A stretch of DNA of 64,000 nt, taken from NCBI GenBank assembly GCA_934433485.1, contig CAKRZR010000012.1, positions 1-64,000 of the forward strand, read 5' to 3'. The notes below the pieces were generated by a model that made no database searches, had not been told where the DNA came from, and was given only the letters and a program-made list of their open reading frames with translations. Both the position numbers and the translations under genes were made by a program. Positions 8,086 to 17,254 of the stretch are shown here, piece after piece. Position 1 is the first letter of the stretch. Every line of letters starts with the position of its first letter. The stretch comes from an uncultured Eubacteriales bacterium. Its GTDB lineage: Bacteria > Bacillota > Clostridia > Oscillospirales > CAG-272.

Positions 8086-9539
8086 GAATGCTGCTTTTGG
8101 CAAAGAAACTCAAAGATCTTCGGGCTGCGGGGGAAGCGCTACAGGCGGCGAAGACGGAGATCGAGGAAAAGCGGAAGGCGTGGAAAGAGCGGGAAGAACG
8201 CGCGACCGCGATGCTCGACGAAATCACGGCGGAGACGCCGCAGGAAGAACGCGACGCGTTTGACGCGGAATGTGCGGAGATCGAGGCGGAGGACGCGGCG
8301 ATCCGGGCAGAGGAAGAAGCAAACGCACAGGCGATTACGGAAAACGAGAACGCCGCAGCCGCGGTACAGACGGAGATCGACGAACTGAACGAACGATCCA
8401 AAGAAGGAGCCAAAAATACGGCCGCTGCAAAGGAACCGGAGAAAAAACCGGAAATGAGAAAGGGTGTGGAGTACATGGAGACGAGAGAAGAGATGAGAGC
8501 GAGACAGGTGCGCGAGATCTGCGCGAATGATGAGGTTCGCACGATGCTTGCCAATGTACGAGACTACTGCCAGCGCGGGATCACCAACGCGCCGCTGACC
8601 GTGCCGACGCTGATGATCCCGATGGTACGTGAATCCATCGAGCGGTACAGCAAGCTGATGAAGCATGTAAACAAGGTGTCCCTGGCGGGCGACGGCAAGG
8701 TGACGATGCTCGGCAAGATCCCGGAGGCAGTGTGGACCGCGAACGCGGGCAAACTCAATGAGTTGGCCTTAAAGTTCTCGCAGGTGACGCTGGATGCGAA
8801 CAAAGTGGGCGGCTATATCCCGGTGCCGAATCCGTATCTGCAGGACAGCGACGAAAATCTTGCGGGAATCGTAACGGATTACCTCGGACAGTCCATCGGA
8901 TACGCGATCGATAAGGCGATCCTGTACGGCTCCGGCTCGGACATGCCAGTCGGCATTGTGCCGCGTCTGACGTTTGCCTATAACGCGTCCACGGCGCCGA
9001 AGCCGTCGTGGTGGCAGGAAAACATGCCCGCGTATACGGATCTGTCTACATCCAACGTAGGTAAGGTTTCCGCGGCAAGCACAACCGGCGCGGCGCTGTA
9101 CAAAGAGATCATCAAAACGCTCGGCAAGATCAAGCCGCAGTATGTGGGCGGATCCGGTGATAAGTTTTGGGCGATGTCCCCGGCGACCTGGCTCGCGCTC
9201 CAGGCGGAGTTTTTATCCATCAATGCGGCAGGTGCGATCGTAACCGGTGCGCAGGCGCAGATGCCGATCATCGGCGGTACGGTGGAGATCCTGGACTTTG
9301 TGCCGGACAACAACATCGTCGGCGGCTACGGACAGGCGTATCTGCTGACCGAGCGCCGCGGCATTGAGCTGATGGCTTCCGAGCATGCGAAATTCATCGA
9401 CGACGTGACCGTGTTCCGCGGGAAGGCGCGCTATGACGGTATTCCGGTGGCCGGCGAGGCTTTCGCAGCGTTTTCGATCAGCACCACTGCGGTCGCCACT
9501 TCCCCGAGCACGGCGTTCGCGACGGATTCGGCAAACTAA
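8076..9539 (+). CDS. Major capsid protein (HK97 fold) with N-terminal delta domain
   Basis: Encodes 487 residues from ATG 8076, preceded by GAGAGGGTGG. The first 120 or so residues are a highly charged coiled coil (KTEIEEKRKAWKEREERATA) acting as built-in scaffold; the rest is the HK97 shell domain (TVPTLMIPMVRESIERYSKL...GSGSDMPVGIVPRL...QMPIIGGTVEILDFVPDNNIVGGY). No separate scaffold gene is present, consistent with cleavage of the delta domain by the adjacent protease. Confidence 0.93.
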   Translation: MALRMLLLAKKLKDLRAAGEALQAAKTEIEEKRKAWKEREERATAMLDEITAETPQEERDAFDAECAEIEAEDAAIRAEEEANAQAITENENAAAAVQTEIDELNERSKEGAKNTAAAKEPEKKPEMRKGVEYMETREEMRARQVREICANDEVRTMLANVRDYCQRGITNAPLTVPTLMIPMVRESIERYSKLMKHVNKVSLAGDGKVTMLGKIPEAVWTANAGKLNELALKFSQVTLDANKVGGYIPVPNPYLQDSDENLAGIVTDYLGQSIGYAIDKAILYGSGSDMPVGIVPRLTFAYNASTAPKPSWWQENMPAYTDLSTSNVGKVSAASTTGAALYKEIIKTLGKIKPQYVGGSGDKFWAMSPATWLALQAEFLSINAAGAIVTGAQAQMPIIGGTVEILDFVPDNNIVGGYGQAYLLTERRGIELMASEHAKFIDDVTVFRGKARYDGIPVAGEAFAAFSISTTAVATSPSTAFATDSAN

Positions 9540-9550
9540 GGTGATACGCG

Positions 9551-9808
9551 ATGGATGCAATTCTGACGCTGGTTAAGGCGCGGCTGGGGCGGCTGGATAC
9601 GGCGCTCGACGAGTATCTGGCCGCCCGCATCCAGGCGGCGGTTGAGGAGCTTGCCACGGCGGGTATCCATGTGACGGGATCCTCCCGTGACAATATGCTC
9701 GTCGCGGATATTGTAGTTTGGCAATACCAAAACCGGGACAAGGACGGCGGCATGCCGGAATGGCTGCGGCTGGCACGGCGAGAGCGGTATTTGCAGGAGG
9801 GCATATGA
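9551..9808 (+). CDS. Head-tail connector, gp6-like
   Basis: Encodes 85 residues, all-alpha, with GIHVTGSSRDNMLVADIVVWQYQNRDKDGGMPEWLRLARRERYL, fitting the short phage head-tail connector (gp6-like/adaptor) family that docks under the portal. It starts 11 bases after the capsid gene and overlaps the following gene by 4 bases, in the expected place. Confidence 0.75.
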   Translation: MDAILTLVKARLGRLDTALDEYLAARIQAAVEELATAGIHVTGSSRDNMLVADIVVWQYQNRDKDGGMPEWLRLARRERYLQEGI

Positions 9809-10161
9809 TCTTGGATGCGGGAATTGCGCTGTTTTATCATGCTGCGACACAAAAACCGGGCGGGATGCCGTCGCGGGATGGGACGTTGTTCCATCGCTGC
9901 TGGTACGGCGAGCGAACGGTGGGAATACAGCGGTATTATACGGCGAAGCAGTATGACGATCGGGCGGATCTGCTGATACGGATCCTGCGGCCGGTGCGGG
10001 GGATTGCCTTCGCGCCAGACGATTACGCCGTGATGCAGGATGGCAAGCGGTACCGAATCCTGCAGGTGCAGTTTTTGCGGGACGACGAAGCGGGTGAGGA
10101 TGTGTGTGATCTAACGCTGGAAAGGATAGGGGACAACGATGTCGGTAAAAACAGTCCGTGA
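9805..10161 (+). CDS. Head closure (stopper) protein
   Basis: Encodes 118 residues from ATG 9805 inside an ATGA overlap. The sequence is predicted mostly beta (YGERTVGIQRYYTAKQYDDRADLLIRILRP, then DDYAVMQDGKRYRILQVQFL), the pattern of head-closure/stopper proteins that seal the capsid before tail joining. The position as second neck gene supports this; no strong sequence signature is seen. Confidence 0.65.
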   Translation: MILDAGIALFYHAATQKPGGMPSRDGTLFHRCWYGERTVGIQRYYTAKQYDDRADLLIRILRPVRGIAFAPDDYAVMQDGKRYRILQVQFLRDDEAGEDVCDLTLERIGDNDVGKNSP

Positions 10162-10483
10162 CGCGCTGCTTTCGGTGATCGAGAAGGCGTATCATTATCA
10201 CGAGCAGGCCGGGTGCGATCTGCCGTATGCCATATACGGGGAGACGGGCGCGCCGGTTGTGGTGTCCGGGGACGACGCACCGACGATCCTTGCGGTTCGT
10301 GGCGAAATCTACTACTACACGGACGCGGAATTTGACGCGAAGGTGGACGAGATTTGCGACGCGCTGACGGACGCGGGGGTGTCGTGGTCCCTGGACGCGA
10401 TCGGCTATACGCCGGAGGATGGCAGGATTTCATACCAAATCCACTGGGAGGCTCCTTGTGGCGCAGGCAAAATTTATCGATGA
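10139..10483 (+). CDS. Probable tail terminator or neck protein
   Basis: Encodes 114 residues from ATG 10139 and overlaps both neighbours (23 bases upstream, 26 downstream). A small alpha/beta protein with TVRDALLSVIEKAYHYHEQ and EFDAKVDEICDALTDAGVSWSLDAIGYTPEDGRISYQIHWEA, consistent in length and order with gp17-like tail terminator proteins, which sit between the head-closure and gp10-like genes or just after. Assigned mainly by gene order. Confidence 0.55.
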   Translation: MSVKTVRDALLSVIEKAYHYHEQAGCDLPYAIYGETGAPVVVSGDDAPTILAVRGEIYYYTDAEFDAKVDEICDALTDAGVSWSLDAIGYTPEDGRISYQIHWEAPCGAGKIYR

Positions 10484-10946
10484 TGATCTCTTTTCGTGGA
10501 CGCTGGAACAGGCCCAGGGGCTGATTCCGGAGATCGAAAAGAAAGCTCTGGCGGTCGGCGGCAAGATCATCGCTGACGAGATGAAAAAGCGGCTGCGCGG
10601 CGTGATTGCGGACAAATCGGCGACGAAACTGGTGGATTCGTTTGGTATCACGCCGGTGAAGCAAAACACGCAGTTAAACTGGAACCTGCACCTTGGCTTC
10701 GACGGCTATCAGGAACCGGGATACGGCAAGTTTCCGAATGGTGTGCCGTTTCAGCTGCTTGCCAGAACGTTTGAATCCGGTGCGGTGATTGGCGGGCGCG
10801 CGCGGGGGACGAAGCCGAAGGACAGAAACGCGTATTGGAGGAAGCCGACGCCTTTTGCGGCTCCTGCGGTACGGGCGGTGCGGGACAAAGCGTTATACGA
10901 AATGCGGAATACGGTCGAGGCGGAGCTCGCGGCGATCGGAAAATAG
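10458..10946 (+). CDS. HK97 gp10-like tail/neck protein
   Basis: Encodes 162 residues from GTG 10458, chosen because GGGAGG lies at 10445-10450. The N-terminal helix is long (LIPEIEKKALAVGGKIIADEMKKRL), followed by beta segments and the C-terminal RKPTPFAAPAVRAVRDKALYEMRNTVEAEL, a common feature of the HK97 gp10 (minor tail/tail completion) family. It precedes the major tail protein, as in other siphophages. Confidence 0.75.
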   Translation: MAQAKFIDDDLFSWTLEQAQGLIPEIEKKALAVGGKIIADEMKKRLRGVIADKSATKLVDSFGITPVKQNTQLNWNLHLGFDGYQEPGYGKFPNGVPFQLLARTFESGAVIGGRARGTKPKDRNAYWRKPTPFAAPAVRAVRDKALYEMRNTVEAELAAIGK

Positions 10947-10957
10947 GAGGGAAAACA

Positions 10958-11551
10958 ATGGCAAAAATCGGAATGCTGTATCCAAAATACAGCGTGATCA
11001 CCATCGGCACGGACAGCTCGTCCGGTGCGGAGACGGAAACGTACGGGGATCTCAAAGTCATGGGCAAAGCGGTTCGCGCGTCGGTGACGATCAACACGGC
11101 AGAGGCGAAACTGTACGCAGACGACGGACTTGCCGAGATGGTTAAAGAGTTTGTGGAAGGCTCGATCTCCGCGGAAACAGACGACATGGAGGACTCCGTC
11201 GCGGCAGATCTGTACGGGGCGACGATGACCGAGGCGGCAAGCGGAACGGCGGGGAAAATCGTGTATAAGGACACGGATTCGTCCGCCTATCTGCGGTTTG
11301 GGTTTATCGTGCGGCGGATGAAGGCAAACAAAGTGCAGTACAAGGCGATTGTCTACACGAAGGTAATGTTCGACATCCCAAACGAGGACTACGAAACCAA
11401 GGGGGAAACGATCGTGTTCAAGACCAACTCCGTGACGGGGAAACTCATGAGGAACAAGGACCGGATTTGGAAAACCACTTCCCTGTGGGTGGATACCATC
11501 GAGGCGGCAGAAACGTTCCTGGACGCGAATGTGAAGCCGGTGGTGGCATAA
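10958..11551 (+). CDS. Major tail (tube) protein
   Basis: Encodes 197 residues from ATG 10958, with AGGAGG at 10945-10950. It has the phi13-type major tail protein layout: ASVTINTAEAKLYADDGLAEMVKEF, a central beta sheet, FGFIVRRMKANKVQYKAIVYTKVMF and FKTNSVTGKLMRNKDRIWK, the ordered strands of the tube fold. Many copies would stack into the flexible tail tube around the tape measure. Confidence 0.85.
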   Translation: MAKIGMLYPKYSVITIGTDSSSGAETETYGDLKVMGKAVRASVTINTAEAKLYADDGLAEMVKEFVEGSISAETDDMEDSVAADLYGATMTEAASGTAGKIVYKDTDSSAYLRFGFIVRRMKANKVQYKAIVYTKVMFDIPNEDYETKGETIVFKTNSVTGKLMRNKDRIWKTTSLWVDTIEAAETFLDANVKPVVA

Positions 11552-11563
11552 GGAGGAGACAGT

Positions 11564-11860
11564 ATGCGGACAATCATCATGGGCGGCAAGGAGTACGGCG
11601 CGCGCTGCGACCTCAACGTGCTGGAGCGGATCGGGGAGCGGTACGGCAGTATGGCGGAGCTGCAGGAGGAGATCGGCTCGATCAAGGCGATCAAGTTTCT
11701 CGTGTGCGAAATGGTCAACGAGGAAAATTACGCGCGCGGGGAAAAAGAGCGGATCACGGAGAGCTTTGTCGGCGCGACGCTGACGATGGCGGAGTTTGCG
11801 GACGCGGCGGAGGCTGTAATGGCTTGCCTGCAGGATTGTTTATCGCCAAAAAACGCGTAA
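11564..11860 (+). CDS. Tail assembly chaperone, gpG-like
   Basis: Encodes 98 residues from ATG 11564, with AAGGAGGAGA upstream. It matches the short tail assembly chaperone type in size and position: beta start (MRTIIMGGKEYGARCDLNVLERIGERYGS) then helices. Just before its stop the frame contains the slippery heptamer A_AAA_AAC, so a share of ribosomes should continue into the -1 frame to make the longer gpGT form. Confidence 0.8.
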   Translation: MRTIIMGGKEYGARCDLNVLERIGERYGSMAELQEEIGSIKAIKFLVCEMVNEENYARGEKERITESFVGATLTMAEFADAAEAVMACLQDCLSPKNA

Positions 11861-12102
11861 AGCGGGATGGGAATCAGGGCTGGGAGATTGACACACTGGA
11901 CGGTGACAGGGTGGACACCTTGCAGCCCATCCTGTCCCGCTATCGTTTTATGGCGCGGGCTTTAGGATATACGCAAACAGAGGCGGGCATGCGGACGGCG
12001 GTGCAGATCGTGGCGGAGGCGGAAGAGTATGCGCGGCGCGATACGGAGACGCAGGATGATCTTGCGATTGCAATAGGGGATGAGGTGATTTTGGATGGCT
12101 GA
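11564..12102 (+). CDS. Tail assembly chaperone gpGT made by -1 frameshifting
   Basis: Shifting at 11848-11854 would extend the chaperone from residue 97 into the -1 frame (KRVKRDGNQGWEIDTL onward) to the stop at 12100-12102, for a product of about 179 residues. The T part is helical (LQPILSRYRFMARALGYTQ, QIVAEAEEYARRD). gpGT-type proteins bind the tape measure and recruit tail tube protein in lambda-like phages. The T frame has no good start of its own and overlaps the tape measure gene by 8 bases, supporting a frameshift origin. Confidence 0.75.
11848..11854 (+). promoter_or_regulatory. Programmed -1 ribosomal frameshift site (AAAAAAC)
   Basis: The heptamer reads A_AAA_AAC in the gpG frame (codons CCA AAA AAC at 11846-11854), a classic X_XXY_YYZ slippery site. 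It lies two codons before the gpG stop and inside the region shared with the T frame, the standard arrangement for tail chaperone frameshifts. Confidence 0.8.
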
Positions 12103-14092
12103 CGCGGGATTTCGGCTGACAGTTGAGGGTGAAAAAGAGTTTAAGGCGGCGCTGGCATCGATCGATCAGCAGATCAAGATCAACAAGGCGCAGATCAAGC
12201 TGCTGACGCAGGAGTATAATCTCAACGAGGACGGGATGCAGACGCTGACAACAAAGCAGAGCGTGCTGCAATCCACGTATGACGAGCAGGCAAAAAAGGT
12301 CGCCGCGCTCGACGACAAATACAAAGCCATGGCGGACACGTACGGGCAGACGGACAAGCGGGTGGCGACGCTCAAGGTGCAGATGCTCGACGCGGCGACG
12401 GCGATGGCGAAGACGGAAGCAGAGATCAAGAAGAACGCTGACGCCATGGATGCGTATCAGGCGGAGGTGGACGGCAGCGGACAGACGGCGAAAAAGCTAT
12501 CGGAATCGCTGGAACTGGTGGAAGCGAAACTGGCGGCAAACAAAGCGGAGGTGGACCGGATTGCGCAATCGTATGACAAGGGCGATCGATCCGCAAAAGG
12601 ATATGAGGCGCGCAACAAGGCACTGGCGGAGCAAAACGAACAGCTGAACGCGCGCATGGAGCAGCAGCGGGAGAAGATCGAGCTGCTCAGTAAGGCGATG
12701 GAGAAAGCCGCGGACACGTACGGAGAGAACTCCATCGAAGTGCAGAAATACAAAAAGCAGCTGGCGGAAGCGCAAACGGAAATCGACAAAACGTCGAAGA
12801 CGATCGAGGAAAACACAAATACGATGAACTCCGAGGCAAATCCCTTGCTTGATACGTTTAAGGATTTGACGGATCAGATCGGGATAAAGCTACCCGCGGG
12901 ACTGGACAATGCGATCGGGAAAATGGGCAAATTTGGAGAGGTTGGCGCGCAGCTGGGTGCGGCAATCAAAATCACAAAAACCATTATCGGGACGATCTCG
13001 GACGCGTCGGACAATTTCAGTGAATTAAAATCCAGCGCGCAGCTGCTCGGACTGGACACGACGGAATACCAGAAATTGGAATACGCTTTGTCGCGGGTTG
13101 GCGTATCGGCCGAGGGGCTGGAGGAGATCATGAATCCGCTATACAGCAAAATCCGGGAGGCGGACGCGGCGCTTGCAGATTACGCAAACGGAACGAAAAA
13201 ATTCGGCGAAGCGACAGGCGTGCTGGCGATGAACATTGAAGACCAGCAGAAAAAAATCTATCTGCTCGGCACGGCGATGATGGAAGCGGAGGAAATCTAC
13301 GGAGAAAACTCGGACGCGGTGAAATCGTACGAAAGGCGGTTGAGCGAGGCGCAAGAGGAACTGAAAGCTATGCAGTCGCAGGTGGTGGAGAGCGACGACG
13401 CGGCAAAAGAAGCGGCGAAGACGTGGGACGAGCTGGGCGTCCGCCTATACGACAGTCAGGGCAATTTGCGGGATATTACAGATATTTTTTATGATTTGAT
13501 CGGAGCGTATTCGGAAACCACATCGTCCACAGAACGGATCACAAAAATGCAAGAAATCTTCGGGGAAACGGCAAACAAAGTAAACGAAATCGTGGAGAAC
13601 GGCGGTACCGCGCTGCGGCAGTACGCGGACGAGGCGGAGAAAACAGGAAAGGTGCTGAACGAATCTACCGTGCAGGCTCTCGACAATGTAAACACGGCGA
13701 TCGGGAAATTTAAGCAGAATTTGGAGAACGCGAAAAACTCGCTCGGCGCGCTGCTTGTGGGGCTTTTGACGTTTAACGGAGATTTGATCTCCGACGCGTG
13801 GAGCGGGATCAAGGGATCGGTAAGCGGCATGTTTACCGGATACGCCGACGGCACCTACAATCATCCGGGCGGGCTGGCACTGGTGGGGGAGCGTGGGCCG
13901 GAGCTGCTGCGACTGCCGACCGGATCACAGGTGTACCCCACGGGCGTGTCGCAGACCATGATGCAGTCCGCGCGCGGCGGTGGGGATACGTACAACATCA
14001 CGATCGATGCAAAAAACGTGCGGGAGTTTAACGATATTGTGCGGATCGCACGGTCGGCGCGGCAGAACGGGAGAATGGGGGTGGCGGAGTGA
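12095..14092 (+). CDS. Tail tape measure protein
   Basis: Encodes 665 residues from ATG 12095. Long heptad-rich coiled coils fill the first 250 residues and recur later; a middle segment (SAQLLGLDTTEYQKLEYALS, EIFGETANKVNEIVENGG) is typical of tape measures, and the C-terminus (HPGGLALVGERGPELLRLPTGSQVYP...GDTYNITIDAKNVREF) is the common tape measure tail motif. It sets tail length; at 665 residues the tail would be fairly short, around 100 nm by the usual 1.5 angstrom per residue rule. It is the longest tail gene apart from the next. Confidence 0.9.
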   Translation: MADAGFRLTVEGEKEFKAALASIDQQIKINKAQIKLLTQEYNLNEDGMQTLTTKQSVLQSTYDEQAKKVAALDDKYKAMADTYGQTDKRVATLKVQMLDAATAMAKTEAEIKKNADAMDAYQAEVDGSGQTAKKLSESLELVEAKLAANKAEVDRIAQSYDKGDRSAKGYEARNKALAEQNEQLNARMEQQREKIELLSKAMEKAADTYGENSIEVQKYKKQLAEAQTEIDKTSKTIEENTNTMNSEANPLLDTFKDLTDQIGIKLPAGLDNAIGKMGKFGEVGAQLGAAIKITKTIIGTISDASDNFSELKSSAQLLGLDTTEYQKLEYALSRVGVSAEGLEEIMNPLYSKIREADAALADYANGTKKFGEATGVLAMNIEDQQKKIYLLGTAMMEAEEIYGENSDAVKSYERRLSEAQEELKAMQSQVVESDDAAKEAAKTWDELGVRLYDSQGNLRDITDIFYDLIGAYSETTSSTERITKMQEIFGETANKVNEIVENGGTALRQYADEAEKTGKVLNESTVQALDNVNTAIGKFKQNLENAKNSLGALLVGLLTFNGDLISDAWSGIKGSVSGMFTGYADGTYNHPGGLALVGERGPELLRLPTGSQVYPTGVSQTMMQSARGGGDTYNITIDAKNVREFNDIVRIARSARQNGRMGVAE

Positions 14093-16233
14093 GCGTATAC
14101 AGGCAAAAGATGGATTTTAAAATCGTATTTCGAAGGAAGCCTGATAATGGAACAGTTTATTACAGAGCGTGGGAAAACGAAAACTACAGTGCCGGAACGA
14201 CAAGAATTCTTGTAAACCCACACTATAATGCCTATTGGGAGACAGAAACGCGTAGGAGTGTGAGCTATGCGTTGCCGCCATTAGAGTTGCCGATAGATCA
14301 GTTGGAGAGCGCAAAAATCCACCTCGAGGCGTCAAAATATTTTGAGGGGACGCTTGCGAGCATGTATGTAGATGTGTTTACGTCCGATCACAGCAACGAT
14401 TCACCGGAGACGCTCTTCATGGCGACAGGCAGCCGTGTCGGTGGGATCACGGTTTACAAAAACGGCGGCGGAGATCTTATGCTGACGAAAGCGCAAGCCG
14501 AAAACGCGATCAAATATGGTATCAAACTGCAAAACGTAGATGAAACACCGGGGAGTTTGATCTACGGTGGAGAGGCATATATCGAAATCATATACAAATC
14601 GAACAAAGCGAAGCCGGATATATCCTTTACAAGCGCAACGAACGGGAACGGATGGACGTATGCCGGAAAATCGGCGGAGGTTGAAAAAGCCATCGAAACG
14701 GCGTTTGCGATACCGATCACGTACAAGCAGGAAAACGGGCAGGCGAACAGCGGATACACGGTGAAGAGACAGCGGTACACGCAGGGTGACACGCCGGAAA
14801 CATCATGGGGAGAGGCGGAGACGGTGCTGACGGATGCCACGCCAACGAACGGGGTACTGACGCTGCCGCCGTCGATATGGCGCGGGATGGAGTACGCTGC
14901 GCCGGGGGAAGCCGGAGCAGATGGGCGCGCGTACAACTATATCCGGCTGCAGATACAGGCGAAAAGCGCGGCGGGAGTGTACAGCGAGCCGCTGACGATC
15001 CAAACAAAAAACGTATTGCGCGAGGTGAAAATCACAAAACCGGCGCAGGATAGCGTGCAGATTGCAAACGCGGGGATCAAGATCGCGTGGGACTTGCTTG
15101 GAGCGGACTACCTATCGCAGCCATCCGCATACGATATGCTCATATCCTACGACGGCGGCGCGATCTGGCAAACATTAATCGAAAACATACCCGGCACAGC
15201 GACATCACACATGATCCCGGCGGAAGCGATCCACTCGGGGGCTGTCATGTGGCGGCTGCGGCAAAAGTTTTTGAGCAATACGCTTGTGCAGCAGACGATC
15301 GGAACGGGGGCAAAGTCACGTTTCACGGCGCGCTACAATCCTACGGCGGCGTCGGTGTCGTGTGACAATTTACCGCAGCCTACCGTGTCGTGGACCTCAT
15401 CCGAGCAAAAATCATACCAAGTACGCTTCGGCGACTACGATTCCGGCGCAGTATACTCGGCCGCAAAGTCGCACACCATTCCGCGTTTTTTCGCGGACGG
15501 CAACTACCCGGTGCAGGTGCGGACGCAGGTCGCGTCGGGAGAATGGAGCAACTGGTCTGAAACGATCTACGTCGCGATCACCAACACGCCGCCGGACGAC
15601 GCGATCACGCTGACCGCCGAACGGGATGGCGACGCGGTGAAACTGGTCTGGTACTGTATGTACAACGCCACGTATGTGCAATATATCGTCTACCGCAACG
15701 GCGTGCCGATCCACAAGACGGACGGCGGCAAAAATATGGCGGGATTTGTGGACAATCTGGCAGTGGGCAAGAGCGCGTATTTTGTCCGCGGGATCACGGC
15801 CGCGAAAAACTACTACCAGAGCGCGACGAAAACCGTGGACGCGACGCCGGTGACGGATCTGCTGTATGATGTGGACGCGGGAACGTATATCCGACTACGG
15901 TATACGGTATCCTCGCCGACAACGGTGACGTACAGCCGACAGATCGGCGTATCGTATCAGTATTTCGCGGGGCGGACGGAGCCGGTGGCGATTGTCAACG
16001 GCAGGATCGAGCGATCGACGACGCAGACATACGGCAGCCGGACGCGGGAGCTGGCGGACAAGATCGACGCCATGACCGGCCGGACGGTGCTTTTCCGGGA
16101 CACGCGCGGCGGAGGAATCTACGGCGTGATCGAGCAGGTGCAGACCGTCCACGGCAGGATCCACAGCGTTACGTTTACGGTGAGGGAGGTGTGGCATAAT
16201 GAGCGAATCGAGTATACGGTACCTGTCGCGTAA
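14089..16233 (+). CDS. Tail tip structural protein with fibronectin-type repeats
   Basis: Encodes 714 residues from GTG 14089, overlapping the tape measure gene by 4 bases. The N-terminal 200 residues form a beta-rich domain; the middle holds repeated Ig/Fn3-like segments (VKITKPAQDSVQIANAGIKIAWDLLG, then PQPTVSWTSSEQKSYQVRFGD and DAITLTAERDGDAVKLVWY); the C-terminus (DKIDAMTGRTVLFRDTRGGGIYGVIEQV) resembles distal-tail domains. It probably takes the place of the distal tail/baseplate protein next to the tape measure. Exact part assignment is uncertain. Confidence 0.7.
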   Translation: MSVYRQKMDFKIVFRRKPDNGTVYYRAWENENYSAGTTRILVNPHYNAYWETETRRSVSYALPPLELPIDQLESAKIHLEASKYFEGTLASMYVDVFTSDHSNDSPETLFMATGSRVGGITVYKNGGGDLMLTKAQAENAIKYGIKLQNVDETPGSLIYGGEAYIEIIYKSNKAKPDISFTSATNGNGWTYAGKSAEVEKAIETAFAIPITYKQENGQANSGYTVKRQRYTQGDTPETSWGEAETVLTDATPTNGVLTLPPSIWRGMEYAAPGEAGADGRAYNYIRLQIQAKSAAGVYSEPLTIQTKNVLREVKITKPAQDSVQIANAGIKIAWDLLGADYLSQPSAYDMLISYDGGAIWQTLIENIPGTATSHMIPAEAIHSGAVMWRLRQKFLSNTLVQQTIGTGAKSRFTARYNPTAASVSCDNLPQPTVSWTSSEQKSYQVRFGDYDSGAVYSAAKSHTIPRFFADGNYPVQVRTQVASGEWSNWSETIYVAITNTPPDDAITLTAERDGDAVKLVWYCMYNATYVQYIVYRNGVPIHKTDGGKNMAGFVDNLAVGKSAYFVRGITAAKNYYQSATKTVDATPVTDLLYDVDAGTYIRLRYTVSSPTTVTYSRQIGVSYQYFAGRTEPVAIVNGRIERSTTQTYGSRTRELADKIDAMTGRTVLFRDTRGGGIYGVIEQVQTVHGRIHSVTFTVREVWHNERIEYTVPVA

Positions 16234-17254
16234 TACCTTCGCGGCACGGTTTGAGGTGCTGCATGACGGCGGAGTGGTGGGGGAGCTGTACCCCTACGAC
16301 GCGCCGGAGGTGCAGTGTGTATCCACGTCCGCACTCAAAATGTCAATGAAGGGCGTTTTCCTCCGACCGACGTTTGCCGTGGACTGGCTGCACGACAAAA
16401 TCCGCGCGATCATCCAGCTCAACGGCGTGGACTACAATGCCGGGATCTACCTCCCAATTACGCCGATTCTACAAAAAAACGACGGCGTGGAGCTGGTGGA
16501 GATCGAGGGCTACAGCCTCCTGTATCTGGCGCAGCGGACAAAAACCGAGGGAATCTATCACATCGACGCAGGGACAAACTACATCGCGGCGATCAACGCG
16601 CTGCTGCTCGGTGCGGGGCTGACCAACTACGGCGGGGACGAGACAACAGCGGTGATGGCAACGGCGCGGGAGGACTGGGATGAAGGAACGCCATACATCG
16701 AGATCATCAATCAGCTGCTGTCTGAGATCGGCTACAACTCGGCGTGGGTAGATCTTCAGGGCAAGGTATGGCTGACGAAATATGTGGATCCCGGGCAGGA
16801 CGATGTGGACCATACCTATCGCGCGGACGGCGAATCGATCATCACGGCAGACTACAGCTACAGCGACGACGCGTTTGACAAGGCCAATGTTTTCAAACTC
16901 TATTGCCAAAATCCGGAGTTTCCGGAGCCGCTTTCCGCCACGGCAGTAAACGATGATGCTGCAAGTCCGTTTTCGACGGTGTCGCTCGGCGCGCGGGTGC
17001 TGTACGTGGAGAGCGTGGACAACGTACCGGATCAGGCGACGCTGCAGGCCAGGGCGGACGAGATGATGCGAAAAAGCAAATACCGGACGGAGACGGTGGA
17101 GTTTACAACAGCCATCGCGCCGGGACACAAAACCTTTGATACGTTGGCGATCGACAACGGCGAGATCACGGGCTTATACCGCGAGACGGAGTGGCGTATG
17201 GAGCTGACGGCGGGCGGATACATGACACATAAGGCGGAGAGGGTGAGAATATGA
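16199..17254 (+). CDS. Tail hub / baseplate protein (gp27/gp37-like)
   Basis: Encodes 351 residues from ATG 16199, overlapping the previous gene by 35 bases with GAGGGAGGTG upstream. Features such as SALKMSMKGVFLRP, NAGIYLPITPILQKNDGVELVEIEGYSLLYLAQ, YIEIINQLLSEIGYNSAWVDLQGKVWL and the late GHKTFDTLAIDNGEITGLYRETEW fit DUF5048/ReqiPepy6 gp37-like siphovirus tail hub proteins, which form the cap through which DNA leaves. The family is recognised by pattern, so the label is moderately sure. Confidence 0.7.
   Translation: MSESSIRYLSRNTFAARFEVLHDGGVVGELYPYDAPEVQCVSTSALKMSMKGVFLRPTFAVDWLHDKIRAIIQLNGVDYNAGIYLPITPILQKNDGVELVEIEGYSLLYLAQRTKTEGIYHIDAGTNYIAAINALLLGAGLTNYGGDETTAVMATAREDWDEGTPYIEIINQLLSEIGYNSAWVDLQGKVWLTKYVDPGQDDVDHTYRADGESIITADYSYSDDAFDKANVFKLYCQNPEFPEPLSATAVNDDAASPFSTVSLGARVLYVESVDNVPDQATLQARADEMMRKSKYRTETVEFTTAIAPGHKTFDTLAIDNGEITGLYRETEWRMELTAGGYMTHKAERVRI

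Noticed and set aside
10797..10830. Apparent partial match of spacer 3 to the gp10-like gene
   Set aside because: Only a GC-rich core (CGCGCGGGGGA-like) is shared; flanking bases disagree.
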